Assembly (NCBI RefSeq): GCF_012926505.1
Contig: NZ_JABBNT010000005.1
Location: 310,001 to 374,000 of the forward strand
Source of the DNA: Pacificispira spongiicola
GTDB taxonomy: Bacteria > Pseudomonadota > Alphaproteobacteria > UBA8366 > Aestuariispiraceae
Reading direction: 5' to 3'
Length of the DNA stretch: 64,000 bases
The notes beneath the pieces were generated by a model. It searched no databases. It was given only the letters and a program-made list of their open reading frames with translations, and was not told the origin of the DNA. The translations under genes were made by a program, and so were the position numbers. Below are positions 1 through 6,970 of the stretch, piece by piece (the stretch's first letter is position 1; each line of letters starts with the position of its first letter).

Positions 1-205
1 GCGTCAGAAACAGCGCCGCCCCGAAGGTCAGCAGCCAGACGGCGAATTGCCGACCCGGCTGCAGGCGCCAAAATTCGATACAGGCACTGCGCAGGCAGAA
101 CCGGCTGCGCACCGCGCAATATCCGAATAGCACCCCGACGACGATACCGCCCAAGCCGGCTTTCGTCAGATCGGACACCTCATTGGATGCCAGCAAGCTT
201 TCCAT
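1..205 (-). CDS. YeeE/YedE family transporter, N-terminal part (runs off the left edge)
   Basis: The reverse strand opens with ATG at 205 and reads 68 codons without a stop to the window edge. The peptide has a glycine-rich first membrane segment followed by an RSRFC-x5-C pattern. That resembles the RxGRFC motif of the YeeE/YedE (DUF395/TsuA) family, which imports thiosulfate or other reduced sulfur through cysteine-lined pores. It diverges from a second YeeE/YedE gene at 373, so the two probably share a control region and serve the neighbouring sox cluster. The C-terminus is outside the window, so length and intactness cannot be judged. Confidence 0.72.
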   Translation of the reverse strand, partial: MESLLASNEVSDLTKAGLGGIVVGVLFGYCAVRSRFCLRSACIEFWRLQPGRQFAVWLLTFGAALFLT

Positions 206-275
206 CTCGCCCCCTACCGCCGAATTTCGATGTCGTGCCTTTTCCCTTTGGCCCAGCGGATTTCGAAAGAATCGC

Positions 276-299
276 AGAATGCGCCGGACTTTACATTCT
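276..299. promoter_or_regulatory. Inverted repeat AGAATG-N12-CATTCT, candidate SoxR-type operator
   Basis: AGAATG (276-281) and CATTCT (294-299) form a 6-bp inverted repeat in the gap between the two divergent YeeE/YedE genes. It is followed by an AT-rich stretch. The CATTC core recurs in the palindromes before soxR and soxX, which suggests a shared sulfur-responsive operator. This is inference from the repeat alone. Confidence 0.35.
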
Positions 300-372
300 A
301 ATTTTTAGATGCGACGGTTTGACACAGAAAACCGGCAATCAAACGACCGGCTTCGACAAGGAGAGGAAAGCC

Positions 373-1452
373 ATGGAGCTTTCGGCCACGACGCTCGCGA
401 TCCTATGCGGGTTTCTCGGTGGGTTTGCATTGGGCGTCGCCGCCCGGTGGGGCCGGTTCTGTACCTTGGGCGCGATCGAGGATTCGCTTTATGGCGGCGA
501 CAACAGGCGCTTACGCTCCTGGGCGGTCGCCATCGGCACCGCGGTTCTGCTGGTCCATCTGTTATGGTGGAACGGGCTGATCGACCTACGGGACAGCTTT
601 TACATCACCTCCCCGCTCAGCCTGATCGGCATCGCCGTGGGCGGCACCTTGTTCGGCATCGGTATGGCGCTGACCGGAACCTGTGCTTATGGCGTCCTTG
701 CCAGGGTCGGCGGCGGCGATCTGAAGGCCATGGTCGTCTTCATGGTCATCGGTGTCTGCGCCTATGCCACGCTGTCCGGCATTTTTGCGCCGATCCGCAT
801 TTGGCTCGAATCCTTCGCGCTGCCGCTCAACGAAATCGGCGGTCAGCATATCGGTCTGCTGCTCAGCGCGTTGACGGGCCACAACATCGTCCCGGCCAGC
901 ATCCTGATCACCGTCGGGGCCCTGTATTATTGGAGCTTCAAGGATGCGTCGTTTCGCAGATCGGCGAAACATCTGGTCTCCGGCCTAACCGTCGGTATCG
1001 TTATCGCGCTCGGCTGGACCGTGACATCCATCTTGCGCGACTACAGCTTCGATCCAGTCGCCTTCCAATCCTACACTTTCGTCGCACCATCCGGGCGCAC
1101 GCTGGTGTATTTCATGACCTATATGAGTTCCGCCGCCGATTTCGGGATCGGCACGGTCGTCGGCGTGGTTGTCGGCGCCTTGGTCACCACCCTGATCCAG
1201 CACCGCTTCCACTGGGAAGCCTGCGACGATGTCCGGGAATTGCGCAGACACATGATCGGCGGCGCCTTCATGGGCGTCGGCGGGATCCTTGCGCTGGGCT
1301 GCTCCGTCGGACAGGCCTTGTCGGCCGCATCCTGTTTCGCGCTGTCGGCCCCGATCGCGATCGCCGCCATGGTGTTCGGGGCGCGGTTGGGTCTGGTTTA
1401 TCTGGTGGAAGGCCGTATCGGGCTCCCCTTCCTGGGAAGCCGAACCGGTTAG
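373..1452 (+). CDS. YeeE/YedE family sulfur-compound transporter
   Basis: This is a full-length (359 aa) polytopic inner-membrane protein of the YeeE/YedE (TsuA-like) family. Three family motifs carrying conserved cysteines are visible: ARWGRFCTLGAIED near the N-terminus, GTCAYGVLARVGGGDLK in the middle and GCSVGQALSA near the C-terminus. The family takes up thiosulfate or related sulfur species. The ATG at 373 is chosen over the upstream start at 187 because AAGGAGAGG precedes it and the extra N-terminus is not membrane-like. It ends 4 nt inside the convergent soxR gene. The position next to soxR and the sox operon suggests supply of sulfur substrate or sulfane sulfur import. The exact substrate is unknown. 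Confidence 0.85.
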   Translation: MELSATTLAILCGFLGGFALGVAARWGRFCTLGAIEDSLYGGDNRRLRSWAVAIGTAVLLVHLLWWNGLIDLRDSFYITSPLSLIGIAVGGTLFGIGMALTGTCAYGVLARVGGGDLKAMVVFMVIGVCAYATLSGIFAPIRIWLESFALPLNEIGGQHIGLLLSALTGHNIVPASILITVGALYYWSFKDASFRRSAKHLVSGLTVGIVIALGWTVTSILRDYSFDPVAFQSYTFVAPSGRTLVYFMTYMSSAADFGIGTVVGVVVGALVTTLIQHRFHWEACDDVRELRRHMIGGAFMGVGGILALGCSVGQALSAASCFALSAPIAIAAMVFGARLGLVYLVEGRIGLPFLGSRTG

Positions 1453-1796
1453 GGCTTCGCCTTATCCCGGCAGAACCGGTCATAAAGGATGCGGATGATC
1501 TCTTCCGCGTCGCTGCCGGACAGGCTGTAGAAAATCTGTTTCCCCTCGCGCCGCGTGGTGACCAGATTGTCTTCGCGCAGGCGGCTCAATTGCTGGGAAA
1601 CGGCCGCTTGCCGTTCCGACAGCAGGCGTTCCAACTCACCGACGCTACGCTCCCCATCGGCCAGCCAGCACAGAATCTTCAGCCGGGCCGGATGTGCCAG
1701 CGCCTTCAGAAAAGCCGCCGCCTCCGCCGCGCCTTCGATGGATTCGTCCATGACCAAAGGATCATTATCCTGCGGCTCCGTGGCAAGTTCCGCCAT
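1449..1796 (-). CDS. soxR: ArsR-family persulfide-sensing repressor SoxR
   Basis: A 115-aa winged-helix ArsR/SmtB regulator with a clear helix-turn-helix (AAVSQQLSRLRED, about residues 64-76). Cysteines occur at residues 43 and 109, a spacing of 66. That matches the redox pair of the SqrR/BigR/SoxR subgroup, which forms a tetrasulfide or disulfide link with persulfides and releases DNA. There is no metal-site cysteine box. It lies last in the minus-strand run soxS - heme-binding protein - soxR, facing the sox operon. SoxR proteins of this kind repress soxVW and soxX transcription until reduced sulfur appears. Its 3' end overlaps the YeeE gene by 4 nt. Confidence 0.88.
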   Translation of the reverse strand: MAELATEPQDNDPLVMDESIEGAAEAAAFLKALAHPARLKILCWLADGERSVGELERLLSERQAAVSQQLSRLREDNLVTTRREGKQIFYSLSGSDAEEIIRILYDRFCRDKAKP

Positions 1797-1831
1797 CGAT
1801 CAGATTGTCCTATAAAACTCGTAAGATTGAT

Positions 1832-1844
1832 AATGCGTAGCATT
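1832..1844. promoter_or_regulatory. Palindrome AATGC-GTA-GCATT upstream of soxR
   Basis: A perfect 5-bp inverted repeat around GTA, continuing into CAAACC, lies 36 bp before the soxR start in an AT-rich gap. The word CATTCAA (1841-1847) is shared with the palindrome before soxX, so this is a candidate autoregulatory SoxR operator. It has not been compared with any footprinted site. Confidence 0.35.
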
Positions 1845-1912
1845 CAAACCGGGATTCGTCTAGGCAACGCGACGCGTTTATGACAATCCCGGTCCGAAGG
1901 CCACCGTTTCTT

Positions 1913-2434
1913 TTAGAACTCCAATTCCATCGCCAGAGACTCCAGGCCCTCCTTGGCGCATTCATGGTCCATGGCCCCGCCCGGCGCCCCGGAAACCCCG
2001 ATGCCGCCCAGCACGCTGCCCTGTGCCTCAACCACGATACCGCCGCCGAGAACCAGCGCATTCGTAATCTGCCGCAAACCGTACCCGTCGCTGTCCGGCC
2101 CCGTCGTCCCGGTCAGGTCCTGCGTATCCGTACGGAAGCTGACCGCCGTCCAGGCCTTTCGCGTCGCCGTGTCCGGTGTATGTGCCCCGGCGATCCGATC
2201 CCGCAGCAGAACCTGGGGAATGCCGAAGCGGTCGACGACCGCAACGGCAACCTGATACCCCTTCGCCCGGCAGGCCTCCAACGTCGCCTGCGCCAGGGAC
2301 AGCGCCATTTCCGGCGTCATCACCTTCACTTCGTAAACGGCATCCTGCGCCGAGGCGACGCCGCCGCCGAAGGTAATCCCGGCACCCATCAGTGTACCGG
2401 CGACCATGCCCGCTAGTGTGTTCCTGATCCGCAT
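1913..2434 (-). CDS. Secreted GlcG/HbpS-type heme-binding family protein
   Basis: A 173-aa protein with an N-terminal signal peptide (cleavage near ASAQ, residue 30) and a single GlcG/HbpS (former DUF336) domain. The domain is recognisable from the ALVLGGGIVVEAQGSVLGGIGVSG core and the family's VAVVDRFG segment. Members bind heme or small organic ligands, or act as extracytoplasmic sensors; the actual ligand is not evident here. The gene sits between soxS and soxR on the same strand and is probably cotranscribed with them. Since five c-type cytochrome domains or more are encoded next door, a role in periplasmic heme or redox handling is plausible but unproven. Confidence 0.75.
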   Translation of the reverse strand: MRIRNTLAGMVAGTLMGAGITFGGGVASAQDAVYEVKVMTPEMALSLAQATLEACRAKGYQVAVAVVDRFGIPQVLLRDRIAGAHTPDTATRKAWTAVSFRTDTQDLTGTTGPDSDGYGLRQITNALVLGGGIVVEAQGSVLGGIGVSGAPGGAMDHECAKEGLESLAMELEF

Positions 2435-2480
2435 GATGTCCTCCCTTTCGAATTTTGATTTCGGGCTTCTTTATAACGTC

Positions 2481-2864
2481 TTATTGGGGAAGTTTCCCGA
2501 CCATTTCCGTTATCATCGGCCAGATGAAATGCTCCCCCGGATAGCCGCGCAGCCGCGCGATCTCTTCGCCATCTTCCACCAGAATGAAGGTCGGGGTCAG
2601 CCGTTCCGGCGTTATATCCTTCAGGTCCTCAGGCCAGGCGGCATCGGAATCGACCCGGCGCAGCGGGGCGCGCCGCCCTTCTTCCGTCTTGTTCCAGATC
2701 GGCACGACAGTTGTGTCGACCACCTTGCACCATGGACAGCCGTCGCGTTGGACATAGATCATTTCCGCAGCACTTCCGCTGGACGCAACGCCCTGAAGCA
2801 ATAGAAAGCACATAGCCGCCATGGCGCCTGACACGATCGCCCACAGATGGATTTTTCGGTTCAT
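2481..2864 (-). CDS. soxS: Periplasmic thioredoxin-like protein SoxS
   Basis: A 127-aa thioredoxin-fold protein with a hydrophobic signal or anchor at residues 8-25 and a CPWC active site at residues 43-46, followed by a cis-proline segment (RLTPTFIL). SoxS proteins keep SoxY in a reduced, reactivatable state in the periplasm. The chosen start at 2864 places a normal signal sequence at the N-terminus. An upstream in-frame ATG (2888) would add eight residues, and the longer frame to 3053 overlaps the divergent soxV. It is first in the minus-strand unit leading to soxR, divergent from soxVW, as in the classical soxRS-VW arrangement. Confidence 0.82.
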   Translation of the reverse strand: MNRKIHLWAIVSGAMAAMCFLLLQGVASSGSAAEMIYVQRDGCPWCKVVDTTVVPIWNKTEEGRRAPLRRVDSDAAWPEDLKDITPERLTPTFILVEDGEEIARLRGYPGEHFIWPMITEMVGKLPQ

Positions 2865-2886
2865 GACGACGCTTTCAGATTGAAAC

Positions 2887-2914
2887 ATATTTAAATTTTT
2901 GCATATATTTGCAA
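2887..2914. promoter_or_regulatory. AT-rich palindromes in the soxS-soxV gap, candidate SoxR operator (sv site)
   Basis: TTGCATATATTTGCAA (2899-2914) is a 16-bp palindrome with one mismatched pair. ATTTAAAT (2889-2896) is a perfect 8-bp palindrome just beside it. Both lie between the divergent starts of soxS and soxV, where SoxR is known to bind in Pseudaminobacter. This is a strong positional candidate; the exact site is inferred. Confidence 0.5.
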
Positions 2915-2995
2915 CTGTATCAAGGGAAGCCCGACGCCCCGCAAGGCGGATATAAAACGCGGATATAGAACGACCGGGCCGAAAGGAAACGTTGA

Positions 2996-3730
2996 ATGCT
3001 AGATGTCGGGTACGGGGCCGCATTGCTGGCCGGATTGCTTTCATTCGTATCACCCTGCGTGCTGCCCATTGTGCCGCCCTATCTCGCCTATCTGGCGGGG
3101 ATCAGCTTCGAAGAATTGCGCGACGAGGACGGTACGACGTCTGCCGCACGCCGTCTCGTGCCGATCGCCATGGCCTTCGTCGGCGGGTTCACCGTGGTCT
3201 TCGTCTCGCTCGGCGCCGGGGCCAGTATCATCGGCCAGACCATCGCGCAGTATTTCGATATCCTGTCGATCATCGCCGGCGTCGTCATCCTGATTATGGG
3301 CCTGCATTTCCTGGGTATTTTCAGGATTTCGCTGCTATATCGCGAAGCACGGGTGCAGGTCGACCGCAAGCCGCCGGGCATGATCGGCGCCTTCGTCATG
3401 GGGCTGGCCTTCGCCTTCGGTTGGACGCCCTGTGTCGGTCCGGTCCTGGCCGCGATCCTGTTCGTTGCCGGGTCCAGCGATACCGTCTGGCGCGGTGCGG
3501 GACTGCTGGCTGTCTATTCCATCGGGATCGGCGTCCCCTTCATCCTCGCCGCCGCCTTTGCCAGCCGCTTCCTGGGCTGGGCCGCGCGCTTCAAACGGCA
3601 TATGCACAAGGTCGAAATGGTTATGGGCGCATTGCTGGTCCTGACCGGAATTCTATTTATGACCGGGCAGATGAAGGAGATTTCTTTCTGGTTGCTCGAA
3701 ACCTTTCCGATATTTTCCGAAATCGGCTAA
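2996..3730 (+). CDS. soxV: CcdA-family thiol-disulfide transporter SoxV
   Basis: A 244-aa protein with about six membrane segments of the CcdA/DsbD-beta family. The two conserved redox cysteines sit in LSFVSPCVLP (C21) and FGWTPCVGPV (C146), the pair that shuttles electrons across the inner membrane. SoxV transfers reductant from cytoplasmic thioredoxin to periplasmic SoxW/SoxS to reactivate SoxYZ. The start ATG at 2996 is preceded by GGAAACGTTGA. It is first in the plus-strand sox run, with soxW 11 bp downstream, and faces the candidate sv operator. Confidence 0.9.
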   Translation: MLDVGYGAALLAGLLSFVSPCVLPIVPPYLAYLAGISFEELRDEDGTTSAARRLVPIAMAFVGGFTVVFVSLGAGASIIGQTIAQYFDILSIIAGVVILIMGLHFLGIFRISLLYREARVQVDRKPPGMIGAFVMGLAFAFGWTPCVGPVLAAILFVAGSSDTVWRGAGLLAVYSIGIGVPFILAAAFASRFLGWAARFKRHMHKVEMVMGALLVLTGILFMTGQMKEISFWLLETFPIFSEIG

Positions 3731-3741
3731 CGGAGGTCCCT

Positions 3742-4329
3742 ATGAAACATGCTCTGAAAATCGTACTCGCCTGCTGGCTTTCGATATTCGCCGTTCCGGC
3801 TCTGGCGGAAGTCGGTGAGGACGGCCTGCACAAGGAAGACTGGTTTTCGTTGACCTTCAAGGACATCCGCGAAGACATCGATTCAGCGCGTGAGGAAGGA
3901 AAACGCCTCGCCCTCGTCTTCGAACAGCGCGGCTGCATCTACTGCAAGAAGATGCATGAGGAATTACTGACCGATCCGGAAGTCCGCGACTACATCAAGG
4001 CGAACTACAAGATCGTTCAATACAACATGTTCGGCGACGAGGAAGTGACCGATCTGGATGGCGAGGTTTTGACGGAAAAGACCGCCGCCCGCAAATGGGG
4101 CGTTCTGTTCACGCCGACGATCCTGTTCATGCCGGAAACCGCCCCTGAAGACGGCACCGTCGTACAGGCCGCCGTGTCCACCATGCCCGGCGCCTTCGGC
4201 AAGTGGACCTTCCTGAACATGTTCCGCTGGGTTCACGACAAGGGTTACGAAACCGACGAGCATTTCCAGAAGTATCATGCCCGCGTGATCGAAGAATTGC
4301 GGGCGTCCGGACGTCTGGATGCGGAGTAA
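3742..4329 (+). CDS. soxW: Periplasmic thioredoxin SoxW
   Basis: A 195-aa thioredoxin-fold protein (thioredoxin_7/SoxW type) with a signal peptide (cleavage after ALAE, about residue 23) and a CIYC active site at residues 65-68. FTPTILF provides the cis-proline loop. SoxW is reduced by SoxV and maintains Sox proteins in the periplasm. The ATG at 3742 is preceded by GGAGG and lies 11 bp after soxV, so the two are translationally close partners. A longer in-frame reading from 2992 is the shadow of soxV and is not used. Confidence 0.88.
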   Translation: MKHALKIVLACWLSIFAVPALAEVGEDGLHKEDWFSLTFKDIREDIDSAREEGKRLALVFEQRGCIYCKKMHEELLTDPEVRDYIKANYKIVQYNMFGDEEVTDLDGEVLTEKTAARKWGVLFTPTILFMPETAPEDGTVVQAAVSTMPGAFGKWTFLNMFRWVHDKGYETDEHFQKYHARVIEELRASGRLDAE

Positions 4330-4364
4330 CGAAACCGTCGTGAACCGGCTTGATCGATCGCTTT

Positions 4365-4406
4365 GGGAACAAAACATTCAATGTTTGATATATAAACCTT
4401 GTTCCC
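4365..4406. promoter_or_regulatory. Nested palindromes in the soxW-soxX gap, candidate SoxR operator (wx site)
   Basis: AAACATTCAATGTTT (4372-4386) is a perfect 15-bp palindrome. It is nested inside a second inverted repeat, GGGAACAA (4365-4372) and TTGTTCCC (4399-4406). The 252-bp soxW-soxX gap is the other place where SoxR binds in characterised sox clusters. The palindrome shares CATTCAA with the sequence before soxR. Confidence 0.55.
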
Positions 4407-4581
4407 CGAGAGATTCAGGAATAGGCTCGACAAAATTGCGGGGATTTCGGAACACGCGCGACAAAGTGCGAGCAATTCGATACGAGACACCGTAAGAACG
4501 AAGAATGACGACCTGATCGGATCGTTTCCAAACACTAGGAACGGCCGCAACAGGAAGGAACGAGGAGGAGGAGACAGTCCG

Positions 4582-5058
4582 ATGAAGACCGGCAGCGCAT
4601 TTTTTCTATCCGGCGCCATGGCCCTTGCCGCAGTGACCTTTGCAGGTACCGCCAATGCGGCGGATACGGCCCCGAACGACGTGGCATTCAACGAGATGCA
4701 GGTCAGCGAGTCGCTGACCGGTATGCCGGGCGATCCGGCAGCGGGGGCGGATGCCTTCAAGAACCGTAAGCTCGGCAACTGTTTGGCCTGCCATACGACG
4801 ACGGCCATGGAATCAGAGCTGTTCCACGGCAATGTCGGTCCGGACCTGGACGGCGCGGGATCGCGCTGGACCGAGGCGCAGCTGCGCGCCATCGTCGTCG
4901 ATGCGAAACAGGTCTTCGGGCCGGATTCCCGGATGCCCGGTTTCTATTCGCTGCATGTCGGCAAGAACGTGGCGGAAAAGTTCCACGGCAAGACGATCCT
5001 GTCGGCGCAGGATGTCGAAAACATCGTCGCCTTCCTGGTGACGCTCAAAGACGAATAA
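4582..5058 (+). CDS. soxX: Sulfur-oxidation cytochrome c subunit SoxX
   Basis: A 158-aa secreted monoheme cytochrome. It has a signal peptide (cleavage near ANAAD, residue 27), heme motif CLACH at C67/C70/H71, and RMPGFYS with M118 as the likely axial ligand. SoxX pairs with SoxA and carries electrons away when SoxA joins thiosulfate to the SoxY cysteine. The ATG at 4582 follows a GAGGAGGAGG ribosome site. The longer frame from 4399 adds a charged non-secretory leader and is rejected. It begins the soxXYZABCD run, behind a 252-bp gap with a palindromic operator candidate. Confidence 0.93.
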   Translation: MKTGSAFFLSGAMALAAVTFAGTANAADTAPNDVAFNEMQVSESLTGMPGDPAAGADAFKNRKLGNCLACHTTTAMESELFHGNVGPDLDGAGSRWTEAQLRAIVVDAKQVFGPDSRMPGFYSLHVGKNVAEKFHGKTILSAQDVENIVAFLVTLKDE

Positions 5059-5089
5059 ACCCGAAGCCTTTTAAGTGAGGAGACATCTT

Positions 5090-5542
5090 ATGACGCTTAC
5101 CCGTCGTCAGGCCCTGGTTGCCGGTGCAGGCGCAGTCGTCGCGACCGCCCTTCCCTTCGGCATGCCGGCCTTTGCGTCCGAAGAGGACACGCAGAAGCAC
5201 ATAATGGAATTCACCGGCGGCAAAACGCCCGAAGCGGGCAAGATCACCCTGGACGCGCCGGAGATCGCGGAAAACGGCAACACCGTTCCGATCGGCGTTA
5301 CGGTCGACAGCCCGATGACCGCCGATTCCTATGTCGAGTCCGTCATTCTGCTGGCCGACGGCAACCCGTCTCCGGGCGTCGCCACCTTCAACTTCACCCC
5401 GATGAGCGGCACGGCCGCCGCCACGACCCGCATGCGTCTGGCCAAAACCCAGAACGTCGTCGCCGTCGCGAAGATGAACGACGGATCGGTGTTCATGGAT
5501 CAGAAGCAAATTAAGGTCACCATCGGCGGCTGCGGCGGCTGA
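5090..5542 (+). CDS. soxY: Sulfur carrier subunit SoxY
   Basis: A 150-aa protein that begins with a Tat-like leader (TRRQALVAGAGAVV) and ends with the diagnostic flexible GGCGG tail, with the substrate-carrying cysteine at residue 148. Sulfur intermediates remain covalently bound to this cysteine while SoxXA, SoxB and SoxCD act on it. The start at 5090 is preceded by GTGAGGAG. The Tat signal presumably exports SoxY with SoxZ, which has no leader of its own. soxZ follows after 20 bp. Confidence 0.95.
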   Translation: MTLTRRQALVAGAGAVVATALPFGMPAFASEEDTQKHIMEFTGGKTPEAGKITLDAPEIAENGNTVPIGVTVDSPMTADSYVESVILLADGNPSPGVATFNFTPMSGTAAATTRMRLAKTQNVVAVAKMNDGSVFMDQKQIKVTIGGCGG

Positions 5543-5562
5543 CGGACGGCAGGAGAGAAAAA

Positions 5563-5889
5563 ATGTCTACACCCAAACCCCGCGTGAAGCTGCCGAAGTC
5601 GGCGGCGAAAGACGAAATCATCACGATCAAGACGCTGATCAGCCACGACATGGAATCGGGTCAGCGGAAGGATAAGGACGGCAACGCCATTCCGCGCAAG
5701 ATCCTCAATACCTTTACCTGCGAATTCAACGGTCAGGCGGTATTTTCCTGCAACATGGAACCGGCAATTTCCGCGAACCCGTATTTCGAATTCAATGCGC
5801 GCGTTCCGGAAAGCGGCACGTTCAAATTTAGCTGGGTCGACGATGACGGCACCGTCATCACCCACGAGCAGGATATCGAGGTCAAATAA
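5563..5889 (+). CDS. soxZ: Sulfur carrier partner SoxZ
   Basis: A 108-aa immunoglobulin-like beta protein without a signal peptide, full length for SoxZ. Recognisable family segments are KIKTLISHDMESGQ-like (ITIKTLISHDMESGQRKD) at residues 22-39 and PYFEFNARVPESGTFKFSWVDD near the C-terminus. It forms the heterodimer with SoxY and is presumably co-exported with it through Tat. It carries no cysteine tail, so SoxY is the sole sulfur carrier. It is separated from soxA by 71 bp containing a GC-rich hairpin. Confidence 0.93.
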   Translation: MSTPKPRVKLPKSAAKDEIITIKTLISHDMESGQRKDKDGNAIPRKILNTFTCEFNGQAVFSCNMEPAISANPYFEFNARVPESGTFKFSWVDDDGTVITHEQDIEVK

Positions 5890-5896
5890 AACCAAT

Positions 5897-5926
5897 CCGC
5901 CGGCTGCCGCACCGGTAAGCCGGCGG
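5897..5926 (+). promoter_or_regulatory. GC-rich hairpin between soxZ and soxA
   Basis: CCGCCGGC (5897-5904) and GCCGGCGG (5919-5926) form a perfect 8-bp stem with a 14-nt loop just after the soxZ stop. It is followed by an A-rich rather than a T-rich stretch, so it is a poor terminator and more likely an RNA stability or processing element. Confidence 0.55.
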
Positions 5927-5960
5927 GCATAAAAATTTAAGGAGTGGAGGAGGACACGCT

Positions 5961-6818
5961 GTGAAGACAAGACTAACGATAATCAGCCTCGCCGGCGGTA
6001 TCGCTCTTGGCTGTTTCGCCGGTCTGGCACACGCCGATCCGGTCGACGATACGCTGGAAATCGACGGTCAGCCGATGATCACGCGGGCGCCCGCGCCGGA
6101 AGGCCATCCGTTCGACGAGGTTCTGTCGGGCTGGCTGTTCCGTGAGGCGGAAACCCGTGCGGTGGAGGCAGACAGCTTCCAAAACCCCGGTATGCTGGAA
6201 GTCGAACGGGCCGCGGAAATCTGGTCGACACCCGAAGGGACCGCCGGCAAGTCCTGCGAGACATGCCATGGCGACGTTTCAGAATCGATGAAGGGTGTCG
6301 GCGCGCATTATCCGAAATGGGATAAGGATGCCAACCGCCCGATCAACATCGAGCTGCAAATCGACAAATGCCGCACCGAACAGATGGGCGCTGAACCCTA
6401 CAAGTTCGACGCCAAGGATCAGAAGGCGATGACCGCCCTGATCAAAAATCAGTCTCTGGGCGAACCGATGTCGGTCGACCTCAGTCAGGGCGATATGCAG
6501 TCCTGGTGGGATCGCGGCAAAGACACCTATTACACCCGTACGGGCCAGTTGAACCTCTCGTGCTCCAACTGCCACGAGGACTCGATGGGCAACATGATCC
6601 GCGCGGATCACCTCAGCCAGGGTCAGGTCAACGGGTTCCCGACCTATCGCCTGAAGCAATCCGCGCTGGTGTCCCTGCATAACCGCTTCCGCGGCTGCAT
6701 CCGGGATACGCGGGCGGAATTCCCGAAAGCATTTTCGGATGAGTTGATGGCGCTGGAAGTCTACGTGACCTGGCGCGGTACCGGTCTGTCGGTCGAAACC
6801 CCGGCGGTCCGTCAGTAA
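5961..6818 (+). CDS. soxA: Diheme sulfur-oxidation cytochrome SoxA
   Basis: A 285-aa secreted cytochrome with a signal peptide ending at AHAD (about residue 26). There are two heme motifs, CETCH (C99/C102/H103) and CSNCH (C201/C204/H205). Further cysteines at 137 and 246 fit the cysteine or cysteine-persulfide axial ligands of diheme SoxA. With SoxX it oxidatively conjugates thiosulfate to SoxYZ. The gene uses a GTG start at 5961 behind GGAGTGGAGGAGG. A strong 12-bp hairpin follows before soxB. Both hemes are intact, unlike monoheme SoxA variants. Confidence 0.94.
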   Translation: MKTRLTIISLAGGIALGCFAGLAHADPVDDTLEIDGQPMITRAPAPEGHPFDEVLSGWLFREAETRAVEADSFQNPGMLEVERAAEIWSTPEGTAGKSCETCHGDVSESMKGVGAHYPKWDKDANRPINIELQIDKCRTEQMGAEPYKFDAKDQKAMTALIKNQSLGEPMSVDLSQGDMQSWWDRGKDTYYTRTGQLNLSCSNCHEDSMGNMIRADHLSQGQVNGFPTYRLKQSALVSLHNRFRGCIRDTRAEFPKAFSDELMALEVYVTWRGTGLSVETPAVRQ

Positions 6819-6828
6819 CAGCCGGGAC

Positions 6829-6865
6829 GGGGAACGGTTTCCCAACGCGCGTGAAACCGTTCCCC
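6829..6865 (+). promoter_or_regulatory. 12-bp perfect hairpin between soxA and soxB
   Basis: GGGGAACGGTTT (6829-6840) pairs fully with AAACCGTTCCCC (6854-6865) across a 13-nt loop, right after the soxA stop. The following CTCTCTT has few consecutive T residues, so it may be a partial terminator or an mRNA-stabilising 3' structure that sets XYZA above BCD expression. Confidence 0.65.
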
Positions 6866-6970
6866 AGGCTCTCTTAAGAGCCACGTCCTTAGATTAAACA
6901 AGCATGGTGGCGTTTTGCGGATACGCTTTCCGCAACAGGTTCGGTTTGACCAAAATTCGAGGGTAGAGCG

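Noticed and set aside
309-1883. 524-codon plus frame across the YeeE and soxR genes
   Set aside because: It is an out-of-frame reading of the transporter, rich in arginine and histidine, then runs antisense through soxR.
4759-5058. Additional cytochrome gene within soxX in another frame
   Set aside because: Overlapping frames show no CXXCH motif outside soxX itself.
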